A DNA stretch of 64,000 bases from Thermoplasmata archaeon (GTDB lineage Archaea; Thermoplasmatota; Thermoplasmata; Halarchaeoplasmatales; Halarchaeoplasmataceae), in contig PWHR01000037.1 of assembly GCA_003554965.1 (NCBI GenBank), forward strand, positions 1 through 64,000, read 5' to 3'. This document shows positions 1 through 6,731 of this stretch, piece by piece (the first letter of the stretch is position 1; the number at the start of each line of letters is the position of its first letter). The position numbers and the translations under genes were made by a program. The notes under the pieces are model-generated. The model saw nothing but the letters and a program-made list of their open reading frames with translations, made no database searches and had not been told where the DNA came from.

Positions 1-425
1 AGTACTTTAGGCTTGTCTACACTTTCCACTACTTTTACGGCGTTAGAGGAAGTACAGCAGACATCTGATTCTGCCTTAGTTTTTACGTTGGTATTCACGT
101 AAGAGACTACGGCTACATCTTCGTTTTTCCTTTTGTACTCCCGCAATTCGTCTAGATCGACCATCTTCGCCATTGGGCAGGTAGCATTCGGCTCTGGATG
201 GATGATATCCTTTTCAGGGTTCAAAACAGCGGCGGATTCTACCATGAAATCAACACCGCAGAATACAACGTTAGAAACGTCGAGTTCCGCAACTTTTCTA
301 GCCAGGCCGAAAGAATCTCCTACAAAGTCCGCTATATTCTGGATCTCTCCGACCTGGTAATTGTGAGCTACTATCACCGCATCGTTCTTTTCCTTCAATT
401 CTTCGATCTTACCGTTCAAAGACAT
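1..425 (-). CDS. nadA: Quinolinate synthase NadA, N-terminal part (cut by window edge)
   Basis: NadA condenses iminoaspartate with dihydroxyacetone phosphate to give quinolinate, the first pyridine of de novo NAD synthesis. It needs one [4Fe-4S] cluster. About 141 codons are visible and the gene runs off the left edge. Reading the minus strand from ATG at 425 gives AHNYQ (residues 20-24), IADFVGDSFGLA, FCGVDFMVES and TCPMAKM. Cys83 in the last motif matches the first cluster ligand of the family. The start follows GGAAAGG by 3 nt. An in-frame ATG 12 nt upstream (437) is the alternative. A TATA box sits just upstream, so the message is probably short-leadered or leaderless. NadE, the last NAD enzyme, is encoded elsewhere in this window (49148-49957). 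Identification is secure; the C-terminal cluster ligands cannot be seen. Confidence 0.92.
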   Translation of the reverse strand, partial: MSLNGKIEELKEKNDAVIVAHNYQVGEIQNIADFVGDSFGLARKVAELDVSNVVFCGVDFMVESAAVLNPEKDIIHPEPNATCPMAKMVDLDELREYKRKNEDVAVVSYVNTNVKTKAESDVCCTSSNAVKVVESVDKPKV

Positions 426-443
426 CGACCTTTCCATATATAA

Positions 444-455
444 CTGTATAATAAG
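444..455 (-). promoter_or_regulatory. TATA box for nadA
   Basis: On the minus strand the region reads CTTATTATACAG, ending about 20 bases before the proposed nadA ATG at 425. This spacing fits archaeal transcription starting at or next to the start codon. Position is inferred from sequence only. Confidence 0.5.
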
Positions 456-497
456 TCTTACCGTATTCACTTCGAGAAAAAGACGCCTTTTAGATGT

Positions 498-514
498 ATC
501 GATTCAGAATCGAT
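498..514. promoter_or_regulatory. Perfect 8+1+8 palindrome between nadA and tRNA-Glu
   Basis: ATCGATTC-A-GAATCGAT is a perfect inverted repeat with a single central base. It lies about 75 bases upstream of the nadA start and about 90 bases downstream of the tRNA-Glu 3' end, both on the minus strand. It could be an operator for nadA or a structure in the tRNA trailer. The spacing does not decide between the two. Confidence 0.35.
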
Positions 515-603
515 CAATCTTAAAGCTTACGGAATAAGTTTTCTCTGGACTATTTAAGACTATTGAAGGAGTATAGGTCCTAGTGAATCCATTGAGAAAA
601 GAG

Positions 604-699
604 TGCTCCCGGGGGGATTCGAACCCCCGTAATCGGCTTTCCCTGGCCGTAATCGGCCTCGAAAGGCCGATATGATTGGCCGGACTACACCACAGGAGC
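604..699 (-). tRNA. tRNA-Glu (UUC) with a 21-nt intron
   Basis: The minus strand folds into tRNA-Glu with acceptor GCTCCTG/CGGGAGC, discriminator A, the archaeal Glu D-arm GTGTAGTCCGGCCAATCAT, T-arm GGGGG-TTCGAAT-CCCCC and anticodon TTC in loop CTTTCGA. The gene is 96 nt; removing 21 nt leaves a regular 75-nt tRNA without encoded CCA. At first sight the gene looks like a long-variable-arm tRNA, but that extra arm is the intron: with it included the anticodon stem TCGGC/GCCGA cannot form around a 7-nt loop. It is transcribed on its own from an upstream TATA element. Confidence 0.95.
639..659 (-). other. tRNA-Glu intron at position 37/38 with bulge-helix-bulge
   Basis: The intron is AGGCCGATTACGGCCAGGGAA plus a final junction that can be read directly from the fold. 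Exon bases CTTT (32-35) pair with intron AGGG as the 4-bp central helix. The 5' bulge is CG|A and the 3' bulge AA|A. The remaining intron forms a GGCC/GGCC stem with a 6-nt loop. This is a canonical substrate for the archaeal splicing endonuclease and places the intron at the usual site, one base 3' of the anticodon. Confidence 0.92.
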
Positions 700-738
700 A
701 AATTACGAGGTCTGCTGACTTTTTGCTACAAGTCGGCC

Positions 739-752
739 ATAATATATATTTT
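739..752 (-). promoter_or_regulatory. TATA element for tRNA-Glu
   Basis: The minus strand reads AAAATATATATTATGG about 40-50 bases upstream of the mature tRNA-Glu 5' end. This is consistent with transcription starting some 15-20 bases before the tRNA and removal of a short leader by RNase P. Confidence 0.55.
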
Positions 753-798
753 TCTCCTGTTTAGTTCCAACTGTAGTATCCCGCTCTAAGGCCGAAAA

Positions 799-806
799 AC
801 TTATAC
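799..806 (+). promoter_or_regulatory. TATA box for the aminotransferase-flpA operon
   Basis: ACTTATAC follows a purine-rich BRE-like stretch (CCGAAAA) and ends 30 bases before the TTG start at 836. The predicted transcription start is near 830, leaving a very short leader that still includes GGTGG. Confidence 0.45.
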
Positions 807-835
807 TGAGTTTGTAATACCCTCATGGTGGTAAG

Positions 836-1933
836 TTGGAAAAAAAAGATCCGTTCGTTTACGCCCACGAGAGGGAAAAAGATATCGTTTGGATGAGCCA
901 GAACACCAATCAGCTCGAAACATCATCTAAAATCCAGGAGGCTATGCTCAAGGCTTTGAAAGAAGGGAAGCATAATCTTTATCCCCACCGCGACGGGGTA
1001 CTAGGGTTCAAAGATGTGCTTTTAGATGATCTTGGTCTAAAAGACAATTACGATGCTCTGATCACGAATGGAGCGATAGAAGCGACCTATACCCTTACGA
1101 GAGCGATGTTATCTGAAGGTGATAACGTTGTAGCGTCGGATCCAAGTTTCATGCCTATACATCACCAGGTTGATCTATGTGATGCAGAAACGAAGGAGAT
1201 AGACGTCTACAAAGATCCCTACAAGTTGACCGTAGAAGAAGTCAACGAAGCGGTGGATAGGAACACCGAGATGATCTTGTTGATAGATCCTTTGAACCCA
1301 CTAGGTACTTCTTACACAGAAAAAGAAGTCAAGGGCATCTCGGAAATAGCAGAGGACAACGATATCTTGCTGGTCCACGACATCACCTATCGAGATTTCG
1401 CCTATGAACATACTTTAGCTTCTGAATTCGTTCCGGAAAGGACTATTTTCGTATACTCATTTTCCAAAAACGTAGGTTTCGCTGGTATGAGGTTAGGTGC
1501 TTTAATCATGCCTGAAGAGTACTCAGAACTTTTACACAAATACCGTACCAATGTACTTTCCGCTAATGTGATAGCGCAGGTCGGCGGCAAGAAGGCTTTG
1601 GAGACCAAAGAAGAGTGGCTGCCGAATATGCTCGATCAATCGAGAAAAAATCAAAAGATCATCAAAGAGGCTGTAGATCAGATACCAGATATACACCTCC
1701 CGGTTTATCCATCCAATACAAACATGTTCGTCATCGATATAGAGAAGACCGGATTAGATCCCCAGAAGGTACAGAAAAAGCTTCTTTACGAACACGGCGT
1801 GTTCGTTAGGGGCGGAAATTATCTCTCAAATACCGCTGGAAACAAATTCATCAGGGTTTCATTTACAGTTCCCCAGGAAGGCGCAGAGAAGTTCGCAGAA
1901 AAATTGCCAGTTGTTTTGGAAGATCTGAGATGA
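836..1933 (+). CDS. PLP-dependent class I/II aminotransferase
   Basis: A fold-type I pyridoxal-phosphate aminotransferase of 365 residues. It contains the substrate-loop motif DPLNPLGT, the HDITYRDFAYE segment carrying the Asp and Tyr that bind PLP, and SFSKNVGFAGMRLG with the likely Schiff-base lysine at about residue 211. The C-terminal domain ends with an Arg-containing segment (NKFIRVSF) where the substrate carboxylate normally binds. The amino-acid substrate cannot be read from sequence; Asp, aromatic or histidinol-phosphate type enzymes all share these motifs. The start is TTG at 836 preceded by GGTGG; the nearby ATG at 825 is out of frame. The stop codon overlaps the start of flpA by 4 bases (ATGA), so the two are translated from one transcript, although no functional link is obvious. 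Confidence 0.85.
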   Translation: MEKKDPFVYAHEREKDIVWMSQNTNQLETSSKIQEAMLKALKEGKHNLYPHRDGVLGFKDVLLDDLGLKDNYDALITNGAIEATYTLTRAMLSEGDNVVASDPSFMPIHHQVDLCDAETKEIDVYKDPYKLTVEEVNEAVDRNTEMILLIDPLNPLGTSYTEKEVKGISEIAEDNDILLVHDITYRDFAYEHTLASEFVPERTIFVYSFSKNVGFAGMRLGALIMPEEYSELLHKYRTNVLSANVIAQVGGKKALETKEEWLPNMLDQSRKNQKIIKEAVDQIPDIHLPVYPSNTNMFVIDIEKTGLDPQKVQKKLLYEHGVFVRGGNYLSNTAGNKFIRVSFTVPQEGAEKFAEKLPVVLEDLR

Positions 1934-2589
1934 GCGAAGAACCAATCGCGATATCGGATGGAGTTTTCGAAATAGATGGAGAGCTGTACACGTTGAGTTT
2001 GGACCCCGGTACCTCTGTATATGGAGAAGAAATGTTGAACATTGAAGATGTAGAATATAGAAGATGGGACCCTGATAGGAGTAAACTTGGGGCATTTCTT
2101 GAAGAAGAAGGTGGTTTACCTTTCCGCCATGATACTGAAGTACTGTATTTGGGAGCTGGAGACGGAACCACGGTCTCCCATCTCTCCGATATCATCACTG
2201 ATGGTAAAATATATGCTGTAGAAGTTGCGAAGAATCCATACAGAAATCTCTTAGACCTCTCAAAAAAGAGAAAAAACATATTTCCGATCATGGCGGATGC
2301 TAGAAAACCTGAGGATTATCGTGATATAGTTGGAAAAGTGGACCTGGTTTATCAAGACATCGCCCAGAGAGATCAAGTAAAAATCTTTCTAAGGAATCTC
2401 TTTTTTCTTGAAGAAGAGGGCATAGGGATGATCTCCGTAAAGGCTCGAAGTATAGACGTATCTAGCAGTCCTAAGAAAATTTTCGAGGAAGTTGAGAGTG
2501 AGCTAGAAAAAGAGGAGATATCAGTGCTTAGTAGAGTAGACATCTCTTCACGGCAAAAAGATCATACGGTCCTGGTTATAGAAAAGTGA
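1930..2589 (+). CDS. flpA: Fibrillarin-like 2'-O-methyltransferase FlpA
   Basis: The catalytic subunit of the archaeal C/D box sRNP, which methylates ribose 2'-OH groups in rRNA and tRNA guided by sRNAs. The 219-residue protein has the family's N-terminal beta domain (YRRWDPDRSKLGAFL), SAM-binding YLGAGDGTTVSHL, the acidic EVAKNPYRNLL motif, DARKPE, and VYQDIAQRDQ followed by the catalytic-lysine strand MISVKARSID. Its usual partner Nop5/Nop56 is not adjacent, unlike in many euryarchaea where the two are neighbours. The gene overlaps the upstream aminotransferase by 4 bases and is followed by a small GC hairpin with a T-run. Confidence 0.95.
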   Translation: MSEEPIAISDGVFEIDGELYTLSLDPGTSVYGEEMLNIEDVEYRRWDPDRSKLGAFLEEEGGLPFRHDTEVLYLGAGDGTTVSHLSDIITDGKIYAVEVAKNPYRNLLDLSKKRKNIFPIMADARKPEDYRDIVGKVDLVYQDIAQRDQVKIFLRNLFFLEEEGIGMISVKARSIDVSSSPKKIFEEVESELEKEEISVLSRVDISSRQKDHTVLVIEK

Positions 2590-2611
2590 ACTCTAAAAGT
2601 CGACTCAAAAT

Positions 2612-2629
2612 GGGCAAAATCGCCCTTTT
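2612..2629 (+). terminator. Possible terminator hairpin after flpA
   Basis: GGGC-AAAATC-GCCC is followed directly by TTTT, 22 bases after the flpA stop. The stem is short and archaeal termination relies mainly on the T-run, so this is a modest call. Confidence 0.35.
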
Positions 2630-2798
2630 CAATCTTGTTGACGCTGTATATGAACCTATGAGTTGGTTTTCCTTACGATGGACGGAACATTTTAGAAAAA
2701 TCCCTAATTTCTAAGAATCGATGAAATTCCAAAAAGATTCTTTAACATAATGATCTAAAATAAAAAAAAGAAGGGGTTTATCTTTTCATTACTGTTTT

Positions 2799-3488
2799 TC
2801 ACTTGTATTCTTGACAATTATCACAATACCATCTATTGTACTCGTTTATGTACCGCATCTCGTTACCGCAATTTGGACAAGCATTCTCGTTCTGGGGTCC
2901 GCTGGGTGGCGGTGATTGTGGTGGCTGTGGTTGTTGTTGTGGTTGTTGTTGTGGTTGTTGTTGTGGTTGTTGTTGTGGTTGTTGTTGCTGTGGTTGTTGT
3001 TGCTGTGGCTGCGGCTGCGGCTGTGGCTGTGGCTGTGGTTCTTGCCATCCTGGTTGGGCCTGCACGACTTCATGTCCTGCTACCGTTCTCGCGAGTTGCA
3101 GTAGAAAATATAGGTTGACTATAGGTATCAAAGCGAATACTATCCATTTTGCGGTAGATTCCTTACTATCTTTGTGGTTCATAGCTTCGTACTGTTGAGA
3201 GATGATCTTTTCGTGCCCAGAAACCATCTCTGCCGCTTTGTAGAGCACATACAGATTTACGATTGGGATCAAACCGAGCACAAACCATTTTACGGTGGAT
3301 TCCTTTTTGTTTGTGTGGCCCATAGCTTCGTATTGCCCAGAAACGATTTTTTCATGTCCGGAAATTGCTTCTGCTACCTTCCAAAGAAAGTAGAAGTTCA
3401 CTATAGGTATTAAAGCGATTATGATCCATTTTGCGGTAGATTCCTTTTTAGCTTTGTGCACTATTCTTTCTTCAGGCAATATATACAC
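2799..3488 (-). CDS. Membrane protein with three tandem TM repeats, Pro/Gln linker and zinc ribbon
   Basis: I do not recognise this 229-residue protein. Residues about 13-150 are three near-identical units of about 47 residues. Each runs KESTAKW, a hydrophobic span with LIPIVN, a short amphipathic stretch, then SGHEKI and YEAM. A Pro/Gln linker of about 50 residues made of PQ, PQQQ and PQQQQ units follows. The protein ends in a zinc ribbon with CPNCG and CDNC, 15 residues apart. The likely topology is three short membrane passes with a cytoplasmic zinc-binding tail. The GTG at 3488 lies about 25 bases from a TATA box (leaderless). A TTG at 3479, preceded by AAGGTG, is the alternative start. 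The gene stands alone, convergent with flpA. Function unknown. Confidence 0.8.
   Translation of the reverse strand: MYILPEERIVHKAKKESTAKWIIIALIPIVNFYFLWKVAEAISGHEKIVSGQYEAMGHTNKKESTVKWFVLGLIPIVNLYVLYKAAEMVSGHEKIISQQYEAMNHKDSKESTAKWIVFALIPIVNLYFLLQLARTVAGHEVVQAQPGWQEPQPQPQPQPQPQQQQPQQQQPQQQPQQQPQQQPQQQPQPPQSPPPSGPQNENACPNCGNEMRYINEYNRWYCDNCQEYK
2921..3045 (-). repeat. Coding minisatellite of 6-, 12- and 15-nt units
   Basis: Within the gene at 2799-3488 the minus-strand sequence is an almost pure array of CCA/CAA/CAG codons. It breaks into PQ (6 nt), PQQQ (12 nt) and PQQQQ (15 nt) units. The near identity of adjacent units suggests recent slippage or unequal exchange, so the linker length may vary between strains. 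Confidence 0.8.
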
Positions 3489-3782
3489 CTTGGGTTTAGT
3501 ATTACATAAAGGTATATATATTTTTCCAAAAATCGTTCTATATTTGATATATATGGAAATTTAAATTATGAATTGATGGGCAGAGAGATGTATAATTAAG
3601 GGACTTGATTTCACTAATTCCATCAACATAATGAATTTAATATGATCACGGGAACTTGTTTCGAGTGATTGTCGGGAAAAATTTTAAATCAGAACCAAAA
3701 TGAGGCTGAATTTTTTTTAATAATTAGATCAAGTCTTGACAGTCCAAAGATATTTTACACACTTATAACAATCTAGAATTCG
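3489..3782. promoter_or_regulatory. Divergent intergenic region (294 bp)
   Basis: This gap holds promoters for the genes on either side. On the minus strand an AAATATATATACC element (3511-3525) serves the repeat membrane protein. On the plus strand CACTTATAAC near 3760-3772 lies just before the gene at 3783. The centre is AT-rich with several near-TATA stretches. No ORF with a ribosome site and no tRNA-like fold was seen. Confidence 0.5.
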
Positions 3783-4508
3783 ATGTTTGAGAGGTTAATG
3801 GTAGAGGAAGAGGTGTTTTATGAGCACTGGTGGGGGCCCGTATTCCTTTTCTTTTTTCCTTTTTTCATCGGATTTTCTTACATTGGTTTGCTGTATTTGA
3901 TATTCAATGATGTGAACAATGTATTTTGGATCATGGGCGGAGGCATAGTCCTCTATTTCTTCCCGCCCATGGGAAAAGAATCCGTCATTCCAGGTACCGT
4001 AGTGGCGCTTCAAGGCACGCTAGAACCTGCAACAACGGTGATTTTGGTCTCGGGATCCATAGCATTTATCGATATAATAAATTCATACTTTTTGATGTGG
4101 AATTTTTACATAGTGAAAAAGATTCCGTATCTGGGCGAGTGGATAGATGATTTCCAGGATTACGGAGCTCGAAAGATAGAAGAAAACGATTGGATAAAGA
4201 GACTTTCTTTTCTAGGCGTTGCTAGTTTTGTTGTATTTCCTTTCCAGGGTAGCGGTGGTGTCGGTGCTTCCATTGTAGGTAGGATTATAGGGTTGAAAAA
4301 ATTCTATGCCTGGGTGGCTATAATAATTGGAGCCTCCTTGGGAAGTTTTATTCTTGGAGTCCTCTCGATTTATATGGGAGAAGCGGTTTCTGAGGCTTTT
4401 GAAAGAAACATATGGGCTGGAATAGGTGCGATAGCTGTCCTGATCGTAGTCTTTATATTCTTTTACTACATTGCTAAAACGCGATTACTCAAAGATCCTG
4501 AATCATAA
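3783..4508 (+). CDS. COG2426-family membrane protein (putative small multidrug export)
   Basis: A 241-residue integral membrane protein with about six hydrophobic segments. It matches the family annotated as putative small multidrug exporters (Pfam Sm_multidrug_ex). The diagnostic pair is present: an N-terminal PPMGKESVIPGTVVALQG segment and a C-terminal VVFPFQGSGGVGASIVG re-entrant-like segment, each with Pro and small residues inside the membrane. Transport activity of this family is poorly documented, so the name is only a family label. A TATA-like element about 20 bases upstream favours the ATG at 3783; the ATG at 3798 is the alternative. The downstream epimerase follows after 14 bases with its own GAGGT site, suggesting co-transcription. 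Confidence 0.75.
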   Translation: MFERLMVEEEVFYEHWWGPVFLFFFPFFIGFSYIGLLYLIFNDVNNVFWIMGGGIVLYFFPPMGKESVIPGTVVALQGTLEPATTVILVSGSIAFIDIINSYFLMWNFYIVKKIPYLGEWIDDFQDYGARKIEENDWIKRLSFLGVASFVVFPFQGSGGVGASIVGRIIGLKKFYAWVAIIIGASLGSFILGVLSIYMGEAVSEAFERNIWAGIGAIAVLIVVFIFFYYIAKTRLLKDPES

Positions 4509-4522
4509 GAGAGGTATGGAAT

Positions 4523-5488
4523 ATGGAACTAAAAGATAGAGAGATTTTGGTAACAGGGGCCGCGGGCTTCATAGGAAGTCACCTAGTCGATAGATTGGTC
4601 GAAGGAAATCGGGTTATCGGATACGATAACCTCTCTTCGGGAAAGAAGGAACTAGTAGAGCATCTTGAAGGAGAAGAAAACTTTGAACTTGTTGTAGGTG
4701 ATATTCTAGATGAAGAAAATCTGAAAAAACAGATGGAAAGATGCGATATGGTCTTTCATCTAGCTGCCAACCCAGACGTAAAAGTTGGTGCAGAAGATAC
4801 TTTCGTGCATATCGAGCACAACGTTATCGGGACACATAATGTGTTAGAAGCCATGAGAAAAAAGGATGTCGATGAGATTGTGTTCACTTCCTCTTCTACC
4901 GTATATGGGGAAACTGATATTATTCCGACCCCTGAGGATTTAGGGCCCCTAGAGCCGATTTCGTTATACGGCTCATCTAAATTGAGCTCCGAATCCTTGA
5001 TATCTGCTTACTGCCATACTTTTGACATGAGATCTGTTTCTTTCAGATTCGCAAACGTTGTGGGCCCTAGAAGTACACATGGAGTGACCTATGATTTTGT
5101 ACAGAAGTTGGAAAAGAAATCATCGGAATTGGAGATCTTGGGATCGCCTCCCGGAACGAGCAAATCTTATTTCTATATCTCTGACTGCATCGACGGGATG
5201 CTGTTCGGAACGAGAAATGCAAAAAAAAGAGTTGAGTATTTCAATCTAGGGTCCGAGGATTACGTAGATGTCAAGCAGATAGCTGATATTGTCTGTAAAG
5301 AAATGGGACTTGATGATGTCGAATATCATTGGACAGGGGGAGAGGATGGAAGCAAAGGTGGATGGAAGGGAGACGTTGAAGTGATGCTTCTTTCACTGGA
5401 AAAGATCAAAGAGTTGGGATGGTCTCCAAAGTTTAACAGCGCAGAAGCTATTGCCAAAACCGTAAAAGCTCTGATAGAAGAAAATTAA
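4523..5488 (+). CDS. NAD-dependent sugar epimerase/dehydratase (GalE-like extended SDR)
   Basis: A 321-residue extended short-chain dehydrogenase acting on nucleotide sugars, probably a UDP-hexose 4-epimerase used for glycan synthesis. The N-terminal TGAAGFIGSHLVDRL motif binds NAD, with the acidic ribose-binding residue in YDNLSSG. Catalytic residues appear in FTSSSTVYG and in the YxxxK motif (LYGSSK). FANVVGPRSTHGVTYDF matches the substrate loop of archaeal GalE homologues. The C-terminal half (ISDCIDG, FNLGSEDYVDVKQIAD) is typical. Whether it epimerises Glc/Gal, GlcNAc/GalNAc or a uronic acid cannot be told. GAGGT lies upstream of the ATG. No glycosyltransferase cluster surrounds it. Confidence 0.88.
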   Translation: MELKDREILVTGAAGFIGSHLVDRLVEGNRVIGYDNLSSGKKELVEHLEGEENFELVVGDILDEENLKKQMERCDMVFHLAANPDVKVGAEDTFVHIEHNVIGTHNVLEAMRKKDVDEIVFTSSSTVYGETDIIPTPEDLGPLEPISLYGSSKLSSESLISAYCHTFDMRSVSFRFANVVGPRSTHGVTYDFVQKLEKKSSELEILGSPPGTSKSYFYISDCIDGMLFGTRNAKKRVEYFNLGSEDYVDVKQIADIVCKEMGLDDVEYHWTGGEDGSKGGWKGDVEVMLLSLEKIKELGWSPKFNSAEAIAKTVKALIEEN

Positions 5489-5523
5489 AAAATTAAAAGA
5501 GCTATCTCAAAACGTTTTCCTTC

Positions 5524-5655
5524 TCACATCAGTGAGCTCAAGACATTGACTGGATCGGCAACCCATAGTGCGATAGAAATACAGCTGATGAAATAAATAT
5601 AGTATATTATGTTGTACTTTTTTTCGTTTAATGTTTCTTTGAATTCTTCCGTCAT
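5524..5655 (-). CDS. Small single-pass membrane protein, 43 aa
   Basis: Not recognised. The minus strand encodes 43 residues. A charged N-terminus (MTEEFKETLNEKKYN) is followed by one hydrophobic span (IIYYIYFISCISIALWVA) and a short tail (DPVNVLSSLM). Support for a real gene: AGGTGAT 5-6 bases before the ATG, a TATATATAGG element about 30 bases further up (5711-5722), and a sensible charged-TM-polar layout. The 3' end is 35 bases from the epimerase stop, convergent. Small proteins of this form often bind larger membrane complexes, but no partner is suggested by position. Confidence 0.5.
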   Translation of the reverse strand: MTEEFKETLNEKKYNIIYYIYFISCISIALWVADPVNVLSSLM

Positions 5656-5763
5656 ACGAAATCACCTATCCGTCATACAACTTTATGACAGGTATATGAA
5701 TCAAGTCACACCTATATATAGTTTATCCATAAAATCAAGCTAAAAAACAGTAGAAATCATCAA

Positions 5764-5774
5764 AAAAATATAAG
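5764..5774 (+). promoter_or_regulatory. TATA box for the isoprenoid operon
   Basis: AAAAATATAAG lies 40 bases before the ATG at 5814 and is the only good TATA match before the 53-aa ORF and ipk. Transcription would start near 5800. Confidence 0.45.
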
Positions 5775-5813
5775 TAGTTAAATCGCTATCTTTAACATAC
5801 TTGAGGAATCTGA

Positions 5814-5975
5814 ATGGATAAAAAAGTCCACAAAAAAATAGACAAACACGATGAATCCATATCTATCTCTGACATCCAGGGGATGATCAAAGAGATCCAG
5901 GAAGAGAATCCCGATAGAGAGGTCTTCTTCGATGGAGACAAATATGCTATCTGTAGCAGAAAAAAGGAAGGATGA
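5814..5975 (+). CDS. Small acidic/basic protein, 53 aa, first gene of isoprenoid operon
   Basis: Not recognised. It is a soluble 53-residue protein. A Lys/His-rich start (MDKKVHKKIDKHDE) is followed by a predicted helix (SISDIQGMIKEIQEENP) and a short beta-like tail (REVFFDGDKYAICSRKKEG). It begins about 15 bases after the inferred transcription start and ends 3 bases before the TTG start of ipk. The AAGGAAGG at its 3' end is the ribosome site for ipk, so the two are likely translationally coupled. It could be a small regulator or just a conserved passenger. Confidence 0.5.
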   Translation: MDKKVHKKIDKHDESISISDIQGMIKEIQEENPDREVFFDGDKYAICSRKKEG

Positions 5976-5978
5976 AAT

Positions 5979-6731
5979 TTGATTTTGATAAAATTAGGCG
6001 GCAGTGTTTTGACCCACAAAGATAAAGAATATTCTTTTAGAACTAATATCGCGAAAAGGTTAGTCAAGGAGATAAAGGAAAGCCCTTTAGAAGAATATGT
6101 GATTGTACATGGAGGGGGTAGTTTTGGTCATCCAGGAGCGGAAAAGTACAAACTGAATTCTTCTGAACCTTTAAATCCGAAGGAGGGTTTAGCCCGGGTC
6201 CAAAGGGATATGCGGAGGATGAATAATCGACTTTTAGACGTCCTTTTGGATGAGGAGATTTGGAGTGTCTCGATACCGGGAGGTTTGATAACGATTTTTG
6301 ATGAGGGCGAACTTGAAAGTATAGATGATGGATTGATAGAACGTTACATCTCCCGAGGAAATATTCCTGTGACTTTTGGTGACGTTACGATCGATAAAAA
6401 AAGGGGTGTCACCATATGTTCGGGTGATGACATAATGAAGGGCTTATCTAAAAATGCGAAAAAAGCTGTTTTCGTGAGTGATGTTGACGGCGTATATAAA
6501 GATGGTGAACTCCAAAAAACTTTTACGCAAGAGATGTATCCCTTGGAAAGCAGTGATCATCCAGGCTCATCAGGAAAGATCGATGTAACGGGAGGGATGA
6601 ATAAAAAGGTGAGGAAGATGTTGGATATATCTACTGAAGCTGAAACTTATCTGGTCAACGGCGAAGTGAAAAACAGATTGAAGAAGATATTAAAAGAAGA
6701 AGAAGTAGTCTGCACGGAGGTAAAAAGATGA
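5979..6731 (+). CDS. ipk: Isopentenyl phosphate kinase
   Basis: An amino-acid-kinase-fold enzyme of 250 residues that phosphorylates isopentenyl phosphate to isopentenyl diphosphate with ATP. It is the final kinase of the archaeal alternative mevalonate pathway. The N-terminal KLGGSVLTHK carries the phosphate-binding lysine. HGGGSFGHPGA carries the glycine loop and the His that is specific to IPKs within the fold. VTFGDVTID, CSGDDIM and VFVSDVDGVYKDG line the nucleotide site, and IDVTGGMNKK is the C-terminal conserved loop. The start is TTG at 5979 with GGAAGGA upstream. It overlaps fni by 4 bases. Confidence 0.95.
   Translation: MILIKLGGSVLTHKDKEYSFRTNIAKRLVKEIKESPLEEYVIVHGGGSFGHPGAEKYKLNSSEPLNPKEGLARVQRDMRRMNNRLLDVLLDEEIWSVSIPGGLITIFDEGELESIDDGLIERYISRGNIPVTFGDVTIDKKRGVTICSGDDIMKGLSKNAKKAVFVSDVDGVYKDGELQKTFTQEMYPLESSDHPGSSGKIDVTGGMNKKVRKMLDISTEAETYLVNGEVKNRLKKILKEEEVVCTEVKR

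Noticed and set aside
604-699. Reading the first tRNA as a class II Ser/Leu tRNA
   Set aside because: The apparent long arm is an intron with a canonical bulge-helix-bulge; the D-arm and anticodon loop are those of archaeal tRNA-Glu.
2921-3045. CRISPR-like direct repeats
   Set aside because: Units are 6-15 nt, contiguous and in coding frame; there are no spacers and no cas genes.
2836-3198. Plus-strand Cys/Gly-rich and Val-rich ORFs across the Pro/Gln array
   Set aside because: They are other-frame readings of the simple-sequence DNA in the zinc-ribbon protein gene.
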